The notes beneath the pieces were generated by a model. It made no database searches. It saw only the letters and a program-made list of their open reading frames with translations, and was not told the origin of the DNA. Positions 7,017 to 9,644 of a stretch of 9,644 nucleotides of DNA are shown piece after piece. The DNA is taken from assembly GCA_022758985.1 (NCBI GenBank), contig JAEMQC010000048.1, positions 1 to 9,644 on the forward strand, written 5' to 3'. The DNA is from Campylobacteraceae bacterium. GTDB taxonomy: Bacteria > Campylobacterota > Campylobacteria > Campylobacterales > UBA6016. Made by a program: the position numbers and the translations under genes. Each line of letters starts with the position of its first letter. The first letter of the stretch is position 1.

Positions 7017-7942
7017 CGATAAGTATAGGTGATATCAATGGGGTGGGTCCAGAAATAGCGATAAGGGCGCACGAGAAAATCAAAGAGATTTGCGAGCCCG
7101 TGTATTGTGTCCCTAGGGCGTTGATGGATGAGGCGGCGCTAAAAATAGGTATCGAGGAGCTTGATTTTGACTTTTTGTGCGTGGATTTCAACTTTTCATG
7201 TACGATACGTCCGGGTGAGGCGGCTGCGGATAGCGGGGAGCTCTCATATAAGTCGTTCAAGCTTGCGACAAGCTATGCAAAAAGTGGCAGAGCCGATGCG
7301 GTCGTTACGCTTCCGATAAATAAAAAAGCGTGGGAGATGGCGGGCGTGCCGCATAAAGGGCATACGGACGCACTATCCGATATTTTTGGAAAACGAGGCA
7401 TTATGATGCTTGGATGCGAAGAGCTTTTCGTGGCTCTTTATACCGACCACGTTCCGTTAAAAGAGGTAGCCTCTCTTATAAAACAAGAGCCTATAGCCCA
7501 GTTTTTGGAAGAGTTTTATAAAGCCGGCGGTTTTGAGAGCGTCGGAGTGCTAGGCTTCAACCCGCATGCCGGGGACGGCGGAGTACTCGGAAGCGAGGAA
7601 GAGGAGATAAAAGCCGCTATCGAGATGGCCAATAAAACGGTCGGCAAAGAGCTGTTTTTCGGGCCGCTTGTACCGGACGTCGCCTTTACGCCACACTCCA
7701 AAGGCAAGTATGCGGCATATGTAGCGATGTATCACGACCAGGGGCTAGCCCCGCTAAAAGCGCTCCATTTTGACGAATCTATAAACGTAACGTTGGGGCT
7801 TCCGATAATAAGGACATCGCCTGATCATGGAACGGCTTACGATATAGCGTACAAACTCGAGGCAAATACCAAAAGCTACGAGAACGCAGTAAAAGAAGCG
7901 GTAAGATTGGCCACAAAAGACAAAAAAGAAAGCTTTGTGTAA
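6998..7942 (+). CDS. pdxA: 4-hydroxythreonine-4-phosphate dehydrogenase PdxA
   Basis: PdxA oxidises 4-phosphohydroxy-L-threonine with NAD(P); decarboxylation then gives 3-amino-2-oxopropyl phosphate, the substrate of PdxJ encoded just upstream. The 314 residues show the family's metal site: H151 in TDHVPLKEV, H190 in FNPHAGDGG and H246 in MYHDQGLAPLK, matching E. coli H166, H211 and H266. Substrate and cofactor motifs are also present: GDINGVGPEI (11-20), KGHTDALSD (120-128) and IRTSPDHGTAYDIA (271-284). The ATG at 6998 has AAGGAG five bases upstream, inside pdxJ. Its TAA (7940-7942) overlaps a possible promoter for ribH. The reaction and pairing with PdxJ are established for the family, and nothing in the sequence looks damaged. 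Confidence 0.97.
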   Translation: MQKPKIAISIGDINGVGPEIAIRAHEKIKEICEPVYCVPRALMDEAALKIGIEELDFDFLCVDFNFSCTIRPGEAAADSGELSYKSFKLATSYAKSGRADAVVTLPINKKAWEMAGVPHKGHTDALSDIFGKRGIMMLGCEELFVALYTDHVPLKEVASLIKQEPIAQFLEEFYKAGGFESVGVLGFNPHAGDGGVLGSEEEEIKAAIEMANKTVGKELFFGPLVPDVAFTPHSKGKYAAYVAMYHDQGLAPLKALHFDESINVTLGLPIIRTSPDHGTAYDIAYKLEANTKSYENAVKEAVRLATKDKKESFV

Positions 7943-7945
7943 AAT
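7938..7945 (+). promoter_or_regulatory. Possible internal promoter for ribH-nusB-pyrF
   Basis: The sequence TTTGTGTAAAAT ends with TAAAAT at 7940-7945, preceded by TG, giving an extended -10 that overlaps the pdxA stop codon. Transcription would start near 7952, about 19 nt before ribH. The 28-nt pdxA-ribH gap is the only real gap in the plus-strand run and coincides with the change of pathway. There is no clear -35 and no terminator, so read-through from pdxA remains possible. Confidence 0.4.
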
Positions 7946-7970
7946 TAAAGCAAATTTATAAGGAAGTGAA

Positions 7971-8435
7971 ATGTTGATAGAAGGAAAACTTTCCCTTGAC
8001 GGAAGCGAGAAAATAGCGATTATCTCGGCTAGATTTAACCATATTATTACCGATAGGCTCGTAGAAGGGGCAAAAGACAGCTACGCAAGACACGGCGGTA
8101 AAGAGGGTAACCTTGACATCGTACTGGCTCCGGGCGCCTTCGAGATACCGAGTGTACTCCAAAAACTGCTGCTGACAAAAAAATATGATGGTATCTGCTG
8201 CGTGGGCGCCGTAATCAGAGGCTCTACGCCGCATTTTGACTACGTATCTGCCGAGACCACAAAAGGCATTGCATCTATGGGTCTTAAATATAATACTCCG
8301 GTGACGTTTGGCGTACTTACGACCGATACTATCGAGCAGGCGATCGAGAGAGCCGGCAGCAAAGCGGGCAACAAAGGCTTTGAGTCTATGACGGGGCTTA
8401 TTGAGATGATTTCACTATTTAAGAATATCGGTTAA
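7971..8435 (+). CDS. ribH: 6,7-dimethyl-8-ribityllumazine synthase RibH
   Basis: RibH condenses 5-amino-6-ribitylaminouracil with 3,4-dihydroxy-2-butanone 4-phosphate to form dimethylribityllumazine, the step before riboflavin; it usually forms a pentamer or a 60-mer shell. The 154 residues match the typical length. The signatures are ARFNHIITDRL (20-30), the ribityl-binding PGAFEIP (54-60), and GAVIRGSTPHFDYV (79-92) with the catalytic H88 at the same number as in B. subtilis. Then come VTFGVLTTDTIEQAIERAG and KAGNKG, which bind phosphate. The ATG has AAGGA about six bases upstream. The stop overlaps the nusB start by one base (TAATG). Lumazine synthase next to nusB is a very common bacterial arrangement. 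Confidence 0.97.
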   Translation: MLIEGKLSLDGSEKIAIISARFNHIITDRLVEGAKDSYARHGGKEGNLDIVLAPGAFEIPSVLQKLLLTKKYDGICCVGAVIRGSTPHFDYVSAETTKGIASMGLKYNTPVTFGVLTTDTIEQAIERAGSKAGNKGFESMTGLIEMISLFKNIG

Positions 8436-8836
8436 TGGCTACACGTAGACAAGTTCGTGAGACCGTAGTTTCCCTTCTTTATTCGCTAGATCTGGGCAAC
8501 GAAGATGCGGCAAAGCATGCCGATACGATATTCGAAGAGAGAAAGATTAGAAACAAGCAAAGAGAGTTCGGTAAATCTTTGTTTGATGGCATAGTCAAAA
8601 ACCTATCCGAAATAGACAGCAAACTCCAAGCCGTTATGAAAGAGTGGGAGATGGACAGGGTAGGGAGTATCGAAAAGGCGGTGCTTAGATTAGGCGCTTA
8701 CGAGATACTTTTTGAAAACCAAGATAAAGCCGTAGCTATCAATGAAGCGGTCGAGCTCGGTAAGCTATTTGGCGCGGAGAATAGCGCGAAGTTTATAAAC
8801 GGCGTACTGGACGGCCTCAAAAAGGCGAATGCTTGA
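8435..8836 (+). CDS. nusB: Transcription antitermination protein NusB
   Basis: NusB binds boxA RNA with NusE (S10) and helps the antitermination complex on rRNA operons. The 133 residues are all-helical in character and match the family length. Conserved segments are TRRQVRETVVSLLYSLD near the N-terminus (RNA-binding arginines), EKAVLRLGAYEILF (about 80-93) and VAINEAVELGKLFG followed by SAKFINGVLDGL (about 98-129). Its ATG shares one base with the ribH stop and its TGA overlaps the pyrF TTG start, so ribH, nusB and pyrF are probably one translationally coupled unit. No boxA was identified in the window. Confidence 0.96.
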   Translation: MATRRQVRETVVSLLYSLDLGNEDAAKHADTIFEERKIRNKQREFGKSLFDGIVKNLSEIDSKLQAVMKEWEMDRVGSIEKAVLRLGAYEILFENQDKAVAINEAVELGKLFGAENSAKFINGVLDGLKKANA

Positions 8837-9516
8837 AAATTTGCGTAGCGCTCGACCTTCCTTCAAAAGAGGAGAATCTTGCTCTTCTCTCTAAAATAAG
8901 AGAGTTTGACGTCTGGATAAAAGTCGGATTTCGTTCATATATCAGAGACGGCAAGGCGTTTTTAGCGGATATAAAGAATATCAACCCGGAGTTTAAAATC
9001 TTTCTTGATTTGAAGCTTTACGATATTCCAAATACTATGGCCGACGCCGCCGAAGAGATAGCGGCTCTTGGCGTAGATATGTTCAACGTCCACGCAAGCG
9101 CCGGTAAAAAAGCGATGCAAGAGGTAATGGGTAGGTTGTCCAAACTTCCCAAACGTCCGCTTGTTTTGGCTGTTACGGCGCTGACTAGCTTTGACGAAGA
9201 GGGTTTTATAGCCGTATACGGCGAGCCGATAGCCAAAAAAGCGGCACAGTTTGCAAAAGATGCGCATGAAGCGGGTCTTGACGGAGTGGTCTGTTCGGCG
9301 CACGAGAGCGAACTTATCAAAGAAGCGACGAATGATGGTTTTGCGACTTTGTGCCCTGGAATTAGAGATATATCGGATGAGCAGAATGATCAGCAAAGGG
9401 TTGTCGACGTGAGTGCGGCAAAGGATATGAGAGTCGATTTTGCCGTTATAGGTCGCCCGATTTATAAGTCCGAAAACCCGAAAGAGACGCTTCAAAATTT
9501 ATTAAAGCGTATTTAA
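8833..9516 (+). CDS. pyrF: Orotidine 5'-phosphate decarboxylase PyrF
   Basis: PyrF decarboxylates orotidine monophosphate to UMP, the last step of de novo pyrimidine synthesis; it is a cytoplasmic TIM barrel working as a dimer. The 227 residues match the short bacterial (group I) type. Visible active-site elements are D8 in VALDLP, K30 in IKVG, the charged tetrad motif DLKLYD (D59, K61, D64) followed by IPNT, VTALTS, CPGIR, and the phosphate-binding VIGRPIY near the C-terminus. The start is TTG 8833-8835, which overlaps the nusB TGA (TTGA), with AAGG about nine bases upstream. The nearby ATG at 8829 is in another frame and the first in-frame ATG would remove the catalytic core, so a TTG start is required. 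The rare start codon plus overlap suggests translation depends on nusB. Confidence 0.97.
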   Translation: MKICVALDLPSKEENLALLSKIREFDVWIKVGFRSYIRDGKAFLADIKNINPEFKIFLDLKLYDIPNTMADAAEEIAALGVDMFNVHASAGKKAMQEVMGRLSKLPKRPLVLAVTALTSFDEEGFIAVYGEPIAKKAAQFAKDAHEAGLDGVVCSAHESELIKEATNDGFATLCPGIRDISDEQNDQQRVVDVSAAKDMRVDFAVIGRPIYKSENPKETLQNLLKRI

Positions 9517-9545
9517 AGAGGCGTCTGCTAAAATTACGCCCTCTT
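9516..9545. repeat. Imperfect inverted repeat around the tRNA-Ser -10 box
   Basis: The arms AAGAGGCGT (9516-9524) and ACGCCCTCTT (9536-9545) pair with one bulged C and leave an 11-nt loop that contains TAAAAT. In pyrF mRNA this would fold just after the stop codon. It is followed by AACTTA rather than a U-tract, so it is not a standard intrinsic terminator. It may stabilise the pyrF 3' end, act as a weak terminator, or be a DNA site at the promoter. Confidence 0.45.
9525..9534 (+). promoter_or_regulatory. Predicted promoter for tRNA-Ser
   Basis: CTGCTAAAATTACGCCC carries an extended -10, TGC plus TAAAAT (9529-9534), nearly identical in form to the ppx promoter. Transcription would start near 9541, giving a leader of about 12 nt before the mature tRNA 5' end at 9553. 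The segment between the -10 and the start is G+C-rich (ACGCCC), as in stringently controlled stable-RNA promoters of other bacteria; stringent control here is inference. Confidence 0.6.
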
Positions 9546-9552
9546 AACTTAT

Positions 9553-9644
9553 GGACAGGTGGGTGAGTGGCTGAAACCACACCCCTGCTAAGGGTGCGTA
9601 CCTAAACACTGGTACCGAGGGTTCGAATCCCTCCCTGTCCGCCA
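9553..9644 (+). tRNA. tRNA-Ser (anticodon GCU)
   Basis: This 92-nt class II tRNA folds completely. The acceptor stem is GGACAGG (9553-9559) with CCTGTCC (9634-9640), then discriminator G and an encoded CCA. The anticodon stem CACCC/GGGTG encloses loop CTGCTAA, placing anticodon GCT at 9587-9589, which reads AGC and AGU (serine). The long variable arm (GTACC/GGTAC stem) is the hallmark of serine tRNAs. The T arm is GAGGG-TTCGAAT-CCCTC. The CCA ends exactly at the last base of the window, so any terminator or further tRNA lies outside. No mobile-element attachment site is visible on the left side. Confidence 0.97.

Noticed and set aside
8962..9495. Open frame of 177 codons antisense to pyrF
   Set aside because: PyrF motifs on the plus strand are unambiguous, and the antisense product is Arg/His/Phe-rich without a family signature.
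9553..9644. tRNA-Ser as integration site of a mobile element
   Set aside because: No repeated tRNA 3' end, integrase or foreign-looking DNA is visible, though the region to the right of the tRNA is outside the window.
1..9644. CRISPR array, transposon, toxin-antitoxin or defence system
   Set aside because: Nearly every base is accounted for by conserved housekeeping genes, no direct-repeat series is seen, and no transposase-like motif occurs.

Overview
This window is compact housekeeping DNA, most likely from a member of the Campylobacterota (Epsilonproteobacteria) with intermediate G+C. Three things point there: the protein families resemble their Campylobacter/Sulfurimonas-type relatives; promoters have an extended -10 of the form TGCTAAAATT with little or no -35; and ilvB-ilvH lies near lpxD, pdxJ beside pdxA, and ribH beside nusB. 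The taxon is an inference from remembered family features, not from a search. I see no mobile element, CRISPR array, phage gene, toxin-antitoxin pair or defence system, and I do not believe the window holds an undescribed system.

Layout. (1) Positions 1-1241, plus strand: the 3' part of a comM/yifB-type Mg-chelatase-like AAA+ gene. Its 5' end lies outside the window, and an apparent one-base insertion near 107-108 breaks its frame. (2) Positions 1248-6125, minus strand: a five-gene run read right to left, ppx/gppA-like phosphatase, ilvB, ilvH, an M48 metalloprotease lipoprotein and lpxD. Gaps are 21, 2 and 23 nt, then a 4-nt overlap. It converges on comM with 6 nt between the stop codons. (3) Positions 6126-6224: a divergent promoter region. 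(4) Positions 6225-9516, plus strand: pdxJ, pdxA, ribH, nusB and pyrF, with a 19-nt overlap, a 28-nt gap, a 1-nt overlap and a 4-nt overlap. (5) Positions 9553-9644: a complete tRNA-Ser(GCU) ending exactly at the window edge, with its own promoter.

How the genes work together. The minus-strand run joins a nucleotide/polyphosphate phosphatase of the stringent-response family, the two subunits of acetolactate synthase (branched-chain amino acids), an envelope quality-control protease and a lipid A acyltransferase. The plus-strand run makes pyridoxal phosphate (PdxA then PdxJ), the last riboflavin intermediate but one (RibH) and UMP (PyrF), with the transcription factor NusB between them. These look like growth-linked essential functions packed together rather than one pathway. 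No stretch over 300 bases lacks a gene; the longest non-coding stretch is the roughly 100-nt divergent promoter region.

Points for follow-up are the comM frame break, the promoter that rules out the longest possible ppx start, the coupling of a BepA/LoiP-like protease to lpxD, and an inverted repeat whose loop holds the tRNA-Ser -10 box.
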